From Klebsormidium nitens (Eukaryota > Streptophyta > Klebsormidiophyceae > Klebsormidiales > Klebsormidiaceae): DNA of 64,000 nt. The notes under the pieces were generated by a model. The model saw nothing but the letters and a program-made list of their open reading frames with translations, was not told the origin of the DNA and did no database searches. Positions 11,502 to 24,100 of the stretch are shown here, one piece after another; position 1 is the stretch's first letter, and each line of letters begins with the position of its first letter. The position numbers and the translations under genes were made by a program. Location: assembly GCA_000708835.1 (NCBI GenBank), contig DF236994.1, forward strand, positions 186,001 to 250,000, in the 5' to 3' direction.

Positions 11502-14500
11502 CTAAACGCTCTGATCGCCCCACCGCACGTTGTATTTGGCGGCCAGATAGTGAGCCCCAATGGGCCCCCTGCTGCCGTACGGATACAACTCGGGCGCCAC
11601 CTGCTTCTCCTCCAATTCCTTGAGCAGCGGTGTGAACAGCTTCCAGGCGGCGGCCAGCTCGTCGTCCCGGATGAACAGCCGCTTGTCGCCGTTGATCACG
11701 TCCAGGATCAGGCGCTCGTACGAGTCGGGGAACTCCTTCTTCTTATACCTGGAGGACAGCAAACCAGATGAGTTCAAGCGGACTCTACCCGAGGAGGACG
11801 GAACATATGCAGATGACGTTCAAAGGCGCTCGTTCGGCGCTCGTTCGAAACGAGGACCTTTTTCCTCATATACGTGAAGTGTTGGGAAAAGAAACACGAG
11901 CGAAATGGTAACGGGCCGGGGGGGGATTCCAAAGTCGATATTTTTCAAAGTTGAGGCGCCGGGGGGAATGTCATCCACAGTGCGATCTAGATATGACAAA
12001 AGCGTGCAGTGCAGACAACGGGCGCACTGAGCTCGTCAATGCAGACCAGTACGTAGGACCAGAACGAAAAGAAGTCATTGTCGACTCAACCGATGACGTC
12101 GACAAGGGCAACTGGAGATCACATGAACATTCTAAGAGTGACATAAGAAGCGGCACTACGAAAGCCTCTACCATGACTGTCCAAGATACGCCCCACCAGA
12201 GTCGAAGCCGCGAAGTAAGCCTGCAAACTTGAGCAAATAGCGACCAAATGAGCGACGCGCTCCCCACCTCTCTGCATATTGCAGGTTGAGGTTGCTCCGG
12301 TCGAGCCGCACCCCGAGCCCCGGCACCTTGTTGTTGATCTTGAGGTAGATCGCCTCGTCCGGCTGCACTCGCATCACCAGCTCGTTCGTCGCCTTGTCCA
12401 GGTCCGTCCCGAAGCTGTTCTTGTATAGGTTCCCCGGCACGTGCCGGAATTGGATGCGGATCTCCGCGCGCTTGTCGTTGAGCGCCTTGCCGGCCTTCAT
12501 CAAGAACGGGACGCCGTCCCAGCGCGCGTTGTCGATGAACATCGCAATGCAGGAGAAAGTGGGCGTGATGCTGTTGCTGGGCACCGTTTTGTCGTCGGTG
12601 TATGCGGGGTACGAGACGCCGCTCTTGCTCGTGTGCTCCTTGTACTGGCCGACCACGACGTCCTCGAGCCGGATCGGCTTCATCGAGCGCAGCGCCTTTA
12701 CCTGAGAAGAAGAAGGGTTTGACAAAGCGTTAGGAAATGGGTTGGAAAAAGGTTTGTGAAGAGTGACGAGGAAGTCCTCGAGACGAATCAGCTTCATCAA
12801 GCGCAGTACCTTGACCTGAGGTCGTAAGACAAGAAAAGGGTTTGAAAAAGGGTTAGGAAAAGGGTTGGAAGAAGGGTTGTGAAGAGCGACGGGACGTTCT
12901 CCAGACGGATCGGCTTCATCGAGCGCAGCACCTTTACCTGAGGTCGTAAGAAAAGATAGAAGGGTTTAAAAAGGGTTAGGAAAAGGGTTGGAAAAAGGTT
13001 TGTGAAGAGCGACGAGGACGTCCTCCAGACGGATCGGCTTCATCGAGCGCAGCGCCTTTACCTGAGGTCGTAAGGGGAAAAGAAGGGTTAGGAGAGGCTT
13101 GACCTCCAGCCGATTTAGCTTCATCAAGCGCAGCACCTTCGCCTGGAGCCGCCAGGCAAGAGGGGCTCTCTAGAGGAGTATGAGCGGGGTAGGACAGAAG
13201 TCGGGCTGGAAGTTGGCAAGAAGAAAGAGGCCGAAGACTGCTTTTCTGCAGAAGTGTTGAGGAAAAGGCTCTACATAAGTGAACTACTTCAATCAACAGC
13301 AGGCTAAAAGTGACACGGCACGATGTCAGAACGGAAGCGTCCAACGGACTCAGAGATTTTCGATACACACTGACTTTGTCGGGAGCAGAAGAACCGCTTA
13401 CAGATCTCTTCAGAATGTAAGCGCAACTCCTTTGGAGTAACCAGCCACAATTGCAGGTTCGGCCGAATACAAGTTCGAGGGGCAGTACAATCCTACCTTT
13501 TCGTTTCTGATGTCCTCGGCCGCGAGCGAGACGGGCGGCTCCATCGCCAGCAGAGCGAGGAGCTGCAACAGGTGGTTCTGCATGATGTCACGGATGATGC
13601 CGTAGTTATCAAAGTACCTGCATGACAGAAATGTCAAGTAAGGAATCTAAAACCTGTGGAGATCCGAAAGTGGACGGGTAGAATTAGACGAAGAGCTCAG
13701 GGGTCCGTTAGGGAGTAACATGAGAAATGAGGGCGTTGAATTCCCTGCTGATCTTTAGATCATCAATTCCAGACATGCACAGGGAGGAGACGAGCCGCTG
13801 CGAAGCTTTGGGGCTTCCATGCTCCGTCTGCCTTGATGCGCCTGGCGCAAGCGGATTCTACCGCAAATTTCGGCTTCGCGAAAAGTACTCTCGTTGAAAG
13901 AGCGGTACTTGCTTCTTTGTCGTATGGTGCCTTTTTCTATGTTTCCCAGTACGAGCGTCCAGAAAGGGAAGCCCCTGTGCCCGTCACTTAAAAGGCTCCT
14001 CGTCTGCAAGCGCTATTTAACTCTCCTTTCAAGACAGTTAGGAGATTTCACCCGACCAGCCCCAAAAAGAAGACTCTTCCTAACCAGCGGAAGCTTAAAC
14101 GCGGAATCGTCTATTGGACATCGTCACAAGAAGCCGACACCGGGTGACACGTCAGCACTCACCCGCCCCGGCCCTCTGTGCCAAAGTCCTCCGAGAAGAT
14201 GATCTGCACATTGCGGATGAACTGCCGCGACCACAGAGGCTCGAAGATCAAGTTGGAAAACCGCAACACCGACAGGTTCTCCACCAGCTCCTTCCCGAGG
14301 TAGTGGTCGATTCTGGAGGTAAGAAGATGAGATTAGGGTGCGCGTCAACCGAAAAGCTCCAAAAAGCTTTCCCAAATTTTTAGGCAGTTGGATGGCTTGT
14401 CATATCCACGTGGTGACCCGAGGTACATACCAGAGGAGTATTGATACTGTATTATGGCTTGAAAAGTACTGTACCTCCTACCTGTCGGTACTGCAAGGGC

Positions 14501-17145
14501 AACGCTGGAGGCCAAGTAGGTTTTTGGCAACCTTAGGCAATGATTTGATACATCTGGGATGAAGCAGGGGCTGAAAGCATCTGGAGCTTCAAAGTGTTGT
14601 ACATGAATCTTCGAGGAATGGATGGGGACAACAACGACACATGGTCCCCGCCTCCTCCAAGGGAGTGGTTGGATTTGAAATAGAAGAGGCAGATCTCGGA
14701 ACGAGCGGTTAGCAGCGTGAAAGCTGTGCCTATGCGACTAACATGCACAACGACGGCCTATCTATCCATTGGAAGGAATGCATCAGAGCATCAGGCTGTA
14801 CTCTAAGAGAGACTGTTGCTTTCATATCAAGGGGCATTCATTGCGATGCTGTCATCAAAGAAAAATGTGTCTCCATCCACGAATGGAAGCACAGCGAGGT
14901 TGTGCTTTTTATCGGATTGAAAGCTCCTTAGCAAAACGGGAAGAGCGTAGGGCTTTGCCTTAGCAATAAGCGAAGTCCCTGAAATGAAAGTTGAAGGTGG
15001 ACAACTCTACACAATACGAAGGCGTGATTGTGGGGACCTACGAGTACAGCAGGTAAGGGAACATGAGGTTAGCCGCAAGCCAACAGGTGGTCTCCGTCAA
15101 GTCAACAGAAAACCTTCACTCGAAATGCCACCTCTCGCCTCCTCGTCTGCAACAACGATTAGCATCTGGTTCCTGACCAGGTTTATCCAAAGATAAAGCT
15201 TGGACTCACCTATAGATTTGGTCCTCAGATAGGTGCTCTGCCAGGCCCTGAGACAACTCCCCAGATGACTGAAGGTCCCGTCCAAACGGCTTCTCCACGA
15301 TAACACGCGTGTAACCGTTGGAGGAAGATGCTGCTCTGCTAGAACAGCGCGCGACATCCACAAAGATGTTGGGAGGGATGGAAAGGTAGAAAACGCGGTT
15401 GGCAGTTCGATCACCCTGAAGGAAGGATTGGGAGACTGCTTAGTTTCGGATTTCTATAATTGCAGAATGACGTGAACCAGTCCAGTGACCGGATGAGCTC
15501 AAATGGCTTTTGAAATGCGCACCGGTTCGGGACAGCTTCTTGAGAAATCAAATGCAAGGCATTTGCTGCTTCTTTATATCATCATGCGCCTCAAAAATAT
15601 CGCAGCTTGTCCAGCGATTGATGATCCTCTTTGGATTGCTGCGATTGCCCAACAACTGGCCGCTGCTCCTCGGAACTCTGTACATGCAGATGCCGCGAGG
15701 GAAGATAAGAAGCGCGCTGCTCACCTCCTGCTCGCGCAGTTTTGCGTCCAGCTCCTTGAATGAATCTTCTGAATCGTACTGACCGGCGTGGTAGAAGCAC
15801 CTCTTCAGAAAGTCCTCCTGCTTCTGTCCACAATTCTCCCTGCACAACAACAACATAGTCACATTGAGCTAAGCGCAACATCAAGCAGGTGTGCAAACTA
15901 CGACAGAAAGTAGGCCACTTAAGCAAACAGCTCATTCAGCTCCTTAGCCTGCCTTTGGCGAACCTTTGATTGCATCCTGGACGAATTGATGCTACTTTTT
16001 GTGTCACTCAGACTCTGCCGCAGACTCATTGCCAGCTGATTTATGGAACCTGCAAACTTCTGATCGCTCAACAAACTGAGACTCTGCCTGAAGGGACCAG
16101 CCAGCCAATCGATTGCCACTTACCTCTGATCAATTCTGCAGGTGAGTGTCGTACTGATCATGTCCCGCAGCTGCTCGTTTGTCATCTTGCTCCGCGCATA
16201 TCCATAGATGGTGAAATGCTGCAATCGAGAAAGCGCTCGTCAATTTTAGTGCCAGCAGAAGTGACAGTAACCACCACCCTGTCATCGATTCTAGCCAAAC
16301 AGGAACGCAGCCTGCCAAGGTCGCAGCAAATTGTGTTTTGGAGATGCTTCTGGACCATTCGTTTGTGATTGCGAATCCAGATACAAGAAGACAGGATGCA
16401 GTGTGCAGCCTGATATGAAAACCTGCTCTACGACTGTCTTCCTGCTGGATCTAGTTACAGTCTGTTGAATCTTACCATGATCACCTCATCGGTCCTTAGA
16501 GGGCAGGAAACCAGGCATGTTCCAATGCAATGAGAGGCAGCATTACAGAGCGGATTGTCATCATGTCAGACAGCTCCTCACAAAAGATCCTCCCAAATAA
16601 AGATTATGTGCTGATCTCCTCTCACAACTGGCGAGCCAATCTATCATAATAAGGCTCACCTTGGGCAGGTACCCTTCATAGAAAAGCGCAAAAAGGGCCG
16701 GGAAGATCTTCTTCTTGGCCAGATCCCCAGACGCCCCGACCACAGTCACGGAGCAAGTTGAGTCCTGGTCGACACCCCCCGTCTGCATGTCCTTAAAGTC
16801 TTTCTGAGCTTGCGGGCTGCTGCCTGCCTGGGGCTGCCGCGCAGGAGGGGCCTTCTCTGTCTTCTTCTCTGCCTCCTTTGGTGCTGCTACGCTTGCTGCT
16901 GCAACCGCTGCCCCATTCGAGCTCACAGGCTCGACAAATGCAACCCCATCCCGCACACTTGCAGATCTACGGGTCAGCTTTGCTGTGGCCCGCAGACCGA
17001 CATAATTGTCAACAAGAGGAAGAGCTAGCATTCTAGACTGGGCCCTCAGTGTGCTAGAGGGACTATCGAGCAAGGCATCGAAGGCGAGTGTGCCCGCTGA
17101 AAGCGACCGGGCTGCGCTCATGGCGGCGGCCGTCGCGAAGCCCAT
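11502..17145 (-). CDS. G6PD: Glucose-6-phosphate 1-dehydrogenase, plastidic, 8 exons, 617 aa
   Basis: First enzyme of the oxidative pentose phosphate pathway: glucose-6-phosphate + NADP to 6-phosphogluconolactone + NADPH. Exons: 17145-16660, 16218-16124, 15839-15725, 15415-15210, 14312-14163, 13617-13497, 12701-12268, 11748-11502; 1854 nt in phase. The first in-frame ATG (17145) opens an alanine/serine-rich N-terminus of about 110 residues, a plausible plastid transit peptide plus linker. The coenzyme motif [10 protein letters not shown], the substrate/active-site motif [13 protein letters not shown] and the NADP-site region around EKPFGRDL are intact. Two cysteines eight residues apart in TCRIDQRENC match the pair that thioredoxin reduces in plastid G6PDHs, so light/redox control is likely. 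The intron 12702-13496 holds a tandem array copying the start of the next exon. It is divergently arranged with the RBR gene. Confidence 0.95.
12701..13160. repeat. Tandem array copying the acceptor and first ~45 nt of a G6PDH exon
   Basis: Four diverged copies, period about 114-124 bp (last about 81), lie inside the intron directly upstream (transcript sense) of the exon beginning at 12701. Each unit holds a pyrimidine-rich tract, a CAG acceptor and a copy of the exon start encoding VK-LR-MK-IRLED. Decoy exon starts are at 12815, 12937, 13061 and 13142. The last uses GC instead of GT after the CAG. Confidence 0.9.
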
Positions 17146-18112
17146 TGCGGCAGCGGAGATCGACAAAGCGCCTACGTTCCCGCACAAACTATCTGATCGC
17201 GATATGGATGCGTGCAACGTACAAAGCGAACTACTGAAATGCTCTAAATCCTTCGATTGACTGCAGTGACCACCCTTCAAAAAGTGCAAAGCGAAAAGGT
17301 GAAGTGCTGCAGATGTTTGTCGTGCTGGCCACCCTTCTCCTCAGCTCATTGCTCAATGCAAGTTGCTGTAAACTTTGAGAATGCGGCTCGCAATCTCAGG
17401 CAAATGAAGCGCCGATTCTAAAGTCCGGGACATGCTCTCGCAACGTGTGCACCTTTCGACTGCGCGTTGTGCGAAAAGGCAAACTTGGACCAATCAGAAT
17501 GCAGCATTGTCCAGGGCCCCTGGAGAATCTTGACCGTCGAGGGCGTGAAACACTGGCTTTTAACCCGTCCGTAAAGGTGCCACGTTTCCAGCCGGCCTAA
17601 TCAAGCCATGCTGACCTGGCACTAGAGTCTAGACTCTGGAGCCATAATGACGGATCCGCTTCTCTAGTTCGGCTTTCGAAACCCTGTTGGGCCGGGGCGC
17701 GGCCCGCGAAGGGCGGCGCGGTTTATACGAGCCAACCGGCCGAATCGTGCGACTCGCATATGCAGATCGAGTGCAGACGTAGACGCATGCAGCTCGAATC
17801 ACCATGGCAGTGGGTCATTGAAGCTTGACAATCGGGACACGCGCGCCGGCTTCGATCATGCAGCAGAAGCGCAGCATGATTTTGTGACACCCCCGTTAAG
17901 CTGTGCCCTCCGCAGACAATCAAGGTCATGCAAGTATACAGGGCCGCTACTAGCAAACGCAGAATCGATCTCTTTTGCCTGAACACCATGAGCTTCCTGC
18001 ATTCCTTTTTGCAGCGACTCAAAGAACACTGGCGCTCGCGCACTTCCAAGTCCCCACCTGAACCGGCATCCTCCACTTCAGGCGATCAGGCCGACCCTGG
18101 CCTAGACACGGT
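17146..18112. promoter_or_regulatory. Shared upstream region of a head-to-head pair (G6PDH / RBR)
   Basis: 967 bp between divergent start codons. It contains a GC-rich block around 17690-17730 and an upstream open frame at 17928-18125 that overlaps the RBR start. No clear TATA element. Confidence 0.45.
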
Positions 18113-18125
18113 ATGCTGCGCGTGA
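17928..18125 (+). other. Upstream open reading frame overlapping the RBR start codon
   Basis: A 65-codon frame (second ATG at 17988) ends 13 nt past the ATG of the RBR gene, in a different frame. If transcribed in the leader it would compete with the main start. The alternative is that it is the true N-terminus, joined by a missed splice or broken by a base error near 18110. Confidence 0.4.
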
Positions 18126-19703
18126 CATGCAACGGTCGCCATGGCCAATTTGACGGCGCCGCGTGGCTGGAGGGCCGACACAAGGTGTTCTACGACGAGG
18201 GAAATGGAGCAGAAAGCTCTTCGAGGCGCGCTCTATTTGTGTCCGAGTTTGCTGCGCTCGCGGGCGTTTGGGACAAGAGAGTCTGCGCGCGCTTCATCAG
18301 GCTTGTGGATACTGGGGAGTCGTTCGAGGAGTACCGGGTAGCTAAGGGACCGGAGAGGCGCACTGCTCGCGAGAGAAAGGCTCTACTTGCGGACGAAGGC
18401 ATTCACATTGTCGAAGCAGACGAGCAGTCACCCAGGGGGAAGCGGGCTTTGAACAAACACAGGGAAGCGCTTGGTTTGAATGCCCTCCAGGGTGGTGGCT
18501 TTGCGCCGCCGCAGGAGGTGACTCAACTTCAGGGCGGTGGGAATGCGCCCCAGGGTGGCAATGCAGGGGCTGACGTCAGCAAGGTGGAACAAGGTCCTGA
18601 CAGCGCGCCACATGAGGGGAGAACTTCCAGAAAGAGAACTAGGAAGGGGAAGGAAAAGGTGGGCGACTTGAACGACGCTGACGTCAGCACGGATCAGGAC
18701 GACGAAGGCCCCAGCAAGCGGTCAAGGAAGGGCAAAGAGAAAGTGGCGGAGGACTGGGTGGCTGACGTCATCATGCCCCCTGCTTGCGAGTGCGGCGGCG
18801 AAACGCACGCAACGTTCGAGTGCCCGCTGTGCGGCGACTGCTGTGACTGTGAAGCGTGGGCGCTCGCGGCGTGCAGCCACGTGTACTGCGCCACGTGCCT
18901 CGTGCGCGCGATCAAAGCGTCCGTGGCGGACTCCAAGCTGTTCCAGTGCGTGACGTGCGAACTGGAGGGGGGGCAACGGAACGGAATAACGGAACCGGAC
19001 GTAGAGCTGCTGTGCGAGGGCCGGTTCCGCGAGCGCGCGCTGCACGAGGTCCTGCGCGACTACGTCATGAACAGTGTAAGAAAGCACTCGACTGATCCAC
19101 GACTGGAACGTGCCTGATCTCAGCAAGCCATCAGTTATGCTTCAGACACCATCAGCTAGGAAGCCGACATGTTTCAAACTTGTCAGACTATGTCAAGCGC
19201 TTATGACGTCATAGATGGCTGGTTGCCGGAGCCCAAATAAATTGGACAAATACCACACATGTTTTCGACACATTCCAGACATTCGATTCCCCTCTGAATG
19301 AGAGGATGTATGTCGACCGGTTGTTTTTGATGCCTGATCAACTCCAATAAGCTCCCAATAAGCGTCTAGTAAGTGTCGTTTTTCGAAGCAGGAGGGGGGG
19401 GTCGTGTGCGGGAGCTGCGGCGAGGCAAATCTGGTGTCTGACGTCACCGACTGGGACGACCTGCGGTGCCTTGCGTGTGGCGGTTACATGATGGGCAAGA
19501 GAATTGCGGAGGAGGCGGCGGATAAGGAGTTCGACAAGTGGAAGACGAAGCATAAGCATGCCACGTGTCCAAAGTGCGGGGCGGTGGTGCAGAAGACGGC
19601 CGGGTGCAACCACATGTCGTGCAGGTGCGGCGTCGCCTTCTGCTACCAGTGCTCGGATCCGCTCTCAGGATACAGCGGAACGTGCAAGTGTCATAAGAAA
19701 TAG
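18113..19703 (+). CDS. RBR-type (RING-IBR-RING2) E3 ubiquitin ligase with N-terminal SAND-like domain, 424 aa
   Basis: Exons 18113-19075 and 19392-19703 join in phase 0. The C-terminal half has a cysteine-rich RING1 (CPLC...CSHVYCATC...CVTC), an IBR-like stretch (CGSC...CLAC) and a RING2/Rcat with CPKCGAVVQKTAGCNHMSC. The cysteine in AGCNHM is at the catalytic position of RBR ligases, so transfer through a ubiquitin thioester is expected. Residues about 3-85 resemble a SAND domain: VTCNGRHG at the start and FVSEFAALAG, close to the TPSEFEALAG signature; the DNA-contact KDWK element is not conserved. The linker carries two KGKEK basic clusters, candidate nuclear signals, and Gln/Gly-rich repeats. 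The RBR call is firm; SAND is by eye and less certain. The upstream frame makes the exact start uncertain. Confidence 0.8.
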
Positions 19704-21192
19704 ATCGATGGTCTCATTGCTCAAGATATTCGCTTCTGGACAGATTGATAACGGGAATGCTCGGATACTGCACCGCTAGCATGGGACCCTTGTTTCTTCC
19801 ATCCTCGTGAGAAGCTTCGACTCGCAACCATACATTGAACACGCGCATGGAGTCAAGATTATATATATCAAAGCCGTGGAACCGCGCGAACTGTCCTCGA
19901 TTTCTGCTTCAGTGCCACCGTTCCGTCTCGGGGACGATTGAGATTCAACGGCTTACTTGAAACTATTCGTCAACCACTTTGGCCGACCCGGAGAGCTTGC
20001 AAGCGCTCTCACCAAACCTGGTTTAGTACGTCACATATGGCCTGTTCGATTGATGAAACCCCTGCGCTCGTTTCTGGAATCCACTTACTTCAGCAGTTCG
20101 AGAAGGTACCGACATGAGCTCCGCAGAAAGGAACGCCTCCCCCATCTGCAGTCCGACTTCCAGCTCGCTTACAAAAACCCAACGGTCTGCACTGTAGAGA
20201 GACATGTTGATTCATCAAGGACACAATCCAATCTGAAGGTGGATGCAGCGTCAGTCACAAAGAAGGGTCAGAGATGCATCCGATATAACGTTGTTTTAAG
20301 TATACTATGATACGCTCTACAAACTCGTAGCAAAGGAAGCGTTCGGCCGCGTGAGATCGCGTACGCGATCGATCGATCCAAGTACTGCTCGCTTGAAAGA
20401 TGCCTATAAAATTGCATCCGTCATGCGCGCTTCTGCTTTCTACACTGAGCATAGATGTTTAGCGGGGGGATGTTGTGCAGTCCAAGGCACAGTTAAAAAT
20501 TTACAGCGCTCGAGCGATATCCATGCGCTGATGATGTCGGATCGAATTGCATGCTTGTCACACTGATCGAAGCTTAATTGGCATCTGTACCGTCTCCTTG
20601 CATGGGGCTCAGTAGGTCCTTTCGTGCTCAACTCGGGAAAGGAAGTCCAAGTGCATCATGTTGCAATCTGCGGCGGTAAACGTTGATTCATACACAATAG
20701 CACATGGCGCAGCCGAGTCGATCTCTTTCCGAATTGTTCCTATACTCTTGCGGTGAGCAACTTTCCTCAATTCCTCAATTAATTCGGCATGCGTGATTTA
20801 TCACTCTTGAGCCGGTTGATCCGGCGGTGTCAATTGCAAAGTTTAAGTGCATGCAAGCCTGGAGCTGCGATTGTACGCGGGCGCCAATATGTTTAGATCT
20901 GACCGCGGGCTGTGGTTGAACGGGGGATGATGTATGCGGAATGCGGTCATTGAGCTCGATGCAGCCACGCCTCGCAAATCAGATTTAATGCATTTGATGG
21001 GTGACGCAGCTGCTGTTCGGATGATCGCAAACATAATTTCTCAAATTCTTGCATGCGCGTACCCTAGGACGCCCCCCGATCAAGATTCTGCAGCTACACA
21101 AGGATGGCCAGCCAAGTTCTGGAAACGCTTCTATTGAAGGCTTGACAGCGTATATACAATCTGTACAAATTTAACAGCAGACAAGCGACCAC
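19704..21192. other. Intergenic region between convergent genes
   Basis: About 1.5 kb without recognisable coding sequence. It has an AT-rich TATATATAT run near 19860 and short low-scoring open frames only. Confidence 0.5.
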
Positions 21193-24100
21193 TCATGAGA
21201 CGGCTCTCAGGCTTGTCATGCTTGCCTGTTTCTTGGACGGTCTGCTCGCATCTCCTTGATGCGTCCTTTTCACATTCCCTGAGAGCAACCTAGAAACACC
21301 AAACGCATCTATGCTTTTTTCCTTTGCGAGCAAATCGGCTTTTCTCCGCTTCTCATCAGGAAGCTCTACTCTCGCCTTTCCACTCACCCCTTCCTTCCCT
21401 GAACTCGAAGCCTGGAATATGGACGACGCTCTGATCGCCGCCCTCCGCTTTCGCCTATTCTCGTCAAAGCCAGACTTATTCGACACCCCATATCGGACCC
21501 GAGCGGCGGCTTCCGCATCTTCTTTGGCAGCGGGGAGTAATCGCAAACCAAGCCCCTTTTTCCGCGCTTCTACCGTCTCCTCGGCTACCCGCTTCTTTTG
21601 CTCCTGCATTACAATACAATTTGAGTACGCGCCTCTCGTTCGACCAGCGGACAATGACATCTTCGCTAAGAACAAGCGGACACTGACATCTTCGCTTACA
21701 TTTCAGCAAGCCTCGTTGGAAAAAGAGAGGGAAGAAAGATCTCATTATGCAACAGTCACGGAGCCAGGAAATGCTTTACGCAATGCTTGCAAGTTGGAGG
21801 GGAGATGGTATCAACTTACTCTTAGTTGCTTTCGCAGCGCCTTGTTTCGAGCGAACGGATCCGCGTGCTTTGCGTCGCTGTCGTTCTGCACGTGCAAAAG
21901 GAACTTGTCAGGCAGGCGTTGAGCGTGCTACCCTCGTTCGCAGATGCACCAAAGCTCGACTTCGCGATGTCTTTGATACTTTCCAGGTGCTTTTGACCGT
22001 GTCAAGAACAAATAACAAGGCGGCCGAACAGCTAGCCTCTTAAAGCCTCGACGATCTGGAGCAAAACAGAAGGATCGAACGAGCGTACGTCATTGCATGT
22101 CGCTAGAAAAAGAGAATGACACGAAATCTGGACGACAACCGGAGTCACTGCTTGCACAAGACTAGCAGGCTGTCTTATCTTACTGCCGAGATGATGAGCT
22201 TTATGCTGCGTTATCAAGCACTGCGGCACTGCGCCTTGAACTGGCAAGAGGAAAAGGTCTGACCCAGCATAGCGGCAGACGGACTCCAGAATCTCAGAGA
22301 CAACATTCACGAACGGTCACCAACCTTCAGCTGCGTCAGCAGAGGCACTGCCGTTCGGGCCCTCCGCACGTCGTCGCCAGCATGCTCCAGCTTGAAGAAG
22401 GGGTCCGCCAGCTTCTCACGGTCTGCATGAATGGGAGGACCGGCATTGAGCTGCCGACCTTCTCCTCGACTCTGTGCTGCGTTCTGAATAATATTCTTAC
22501 TGCTCCAATCAATCCTGTGATTGCTCTGCTTTTTCTCGTGGTTTATTTCCGTAGAGTTTAAACGCGTTCTGAAGTCCCTCAATCGCTCCAAATTTTCTTT
22601 CGGTTGGTCTGGCGCTTGAGCTGGCCGCGTCGCGCGACAGTCAGACCGAAGAGAAATGAGGCGAGTACGCCATTTGAAGAAGTCACTTCGCTCTTTTTGG
22701 AACGTCAACGCTGCTTAGACGAGGGTTGTCCAGCGAAGAAGGTTTGCCATACGTGCTTGTTGCGACAAAAATATTCCCTCAGCGCAAATTGCTCCGAAAC
22801 CGTGAGCCTTGACGCACCCCTTCGGCATCAACGCTTACAAATCAAAACGTAATAATCGAGTCCTTATATAAAATTGTGTTCAAAGGCTGACCTTCCTGAA
22901 TGTTGAGTTCTGCAGTGCCTGCATCTGCGGCATCGTATGTTTCCACCTTCTGCTTGGCGCCACGAACCTGCACAAGATATCCCCATCGTAAAAAAGGAGC
23001 CCGGAAAGGTGACCCTTTTTCAAAGCTTCAACTCGGTCGATACGAGCAGCATAGATTGACCTCCGCATCCGAAAAGCCAACGAGAAAGGCACAGAAACTT
23101 GAGCATACTTGTTGCCACTAGCAGAATTTGGACAAGAGTGCCAAACATTCAACGAATGAGTGGGGAACTCGGCCAAAGGTGGCAAGGAAAAGCTAACCAC
23201 GAACTCACTACTATGTACTGGGTACTCTTTGGGTCCGTCTGGATTTCAATCTCGGTCTGGCAGCACGGACTCTTCATAACAAAGGACCATATCTGCAAGA
23301 AGGGAAAGGAAACAATCAGAGTTTCGACGGGAGGCCTGTATCCATTTATCCAACTATTAGGCCTAAGAGGTGAGTCGGTACTCCCACTAGCCGCCTGGCC
23401 TTGCAATGACATATCATGCAGATATTCTCTTGAAGAAAATGGCCCCGCTTGCGAGGACCTTCGATACAAGCACTGAGAGCTGACCTTCAATACAAGCACC
23501 GAGAGCATTCAACTAAACAGACGCTGTGTTGTGAGGTAAAGAACACGTTCAGCACTTGTCTGACCAGCACAATTTAGGACCAAGGTCATTAGACGATTGT
23601 TTCAAGGCTCTGCTTGGTCATCTACGGAGCATCGCTGCCGCAGGCCGGTTCACACGAAAGAGGACCATATGAGAGGCTGCCACTCCTCCATCTGGATTGT
23701 TCTGCCTTGTTAAATATGGATTTTGGCGGCCCTTGTTTGCCGGGAAGGACAGCACACATCAGAGCTCAGAGAGTTGACCAGTGTAAGTACCTTCGTTGAA
23801 AAGTAGTTGCCAATCTGCTTCTTCTCGGCATTGAAGCGGACCCCAGTTGCAATCAGATGCCCACACCCCTCGCACCAGACCTTGAAGGGCATCTCGAACC
23901 TGCGGTTGTCATGCAAGAATGAGGGTAAGCGCTCAGAATTGTGCCCTGACCCATTCATCGGGGATTATACAAGGCCTTTGGGATCATAGGTAATCCTATC
24001 TGATAGAATTCACCACTACAGCAGGAAAGCTGCCAGCATATCTATCCACCTCGAATTCTGACAGTCACTTTGTCTAAAAAGAGGTCCAGATTCAGTCGAA

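Noticed and set aside
16561-17289. G6PDH start further upstream than 17145
   Set aside because: The frame stays open to 17289 but has no ATG there; 17145 is the first in-frame ATG.
20811-20832. GAGCCGGTTGATCCGGCGG, resembling the conserved start of small-subunit rRNA
   Set aside because: Only a short partial match; no rRNA sequence follows.
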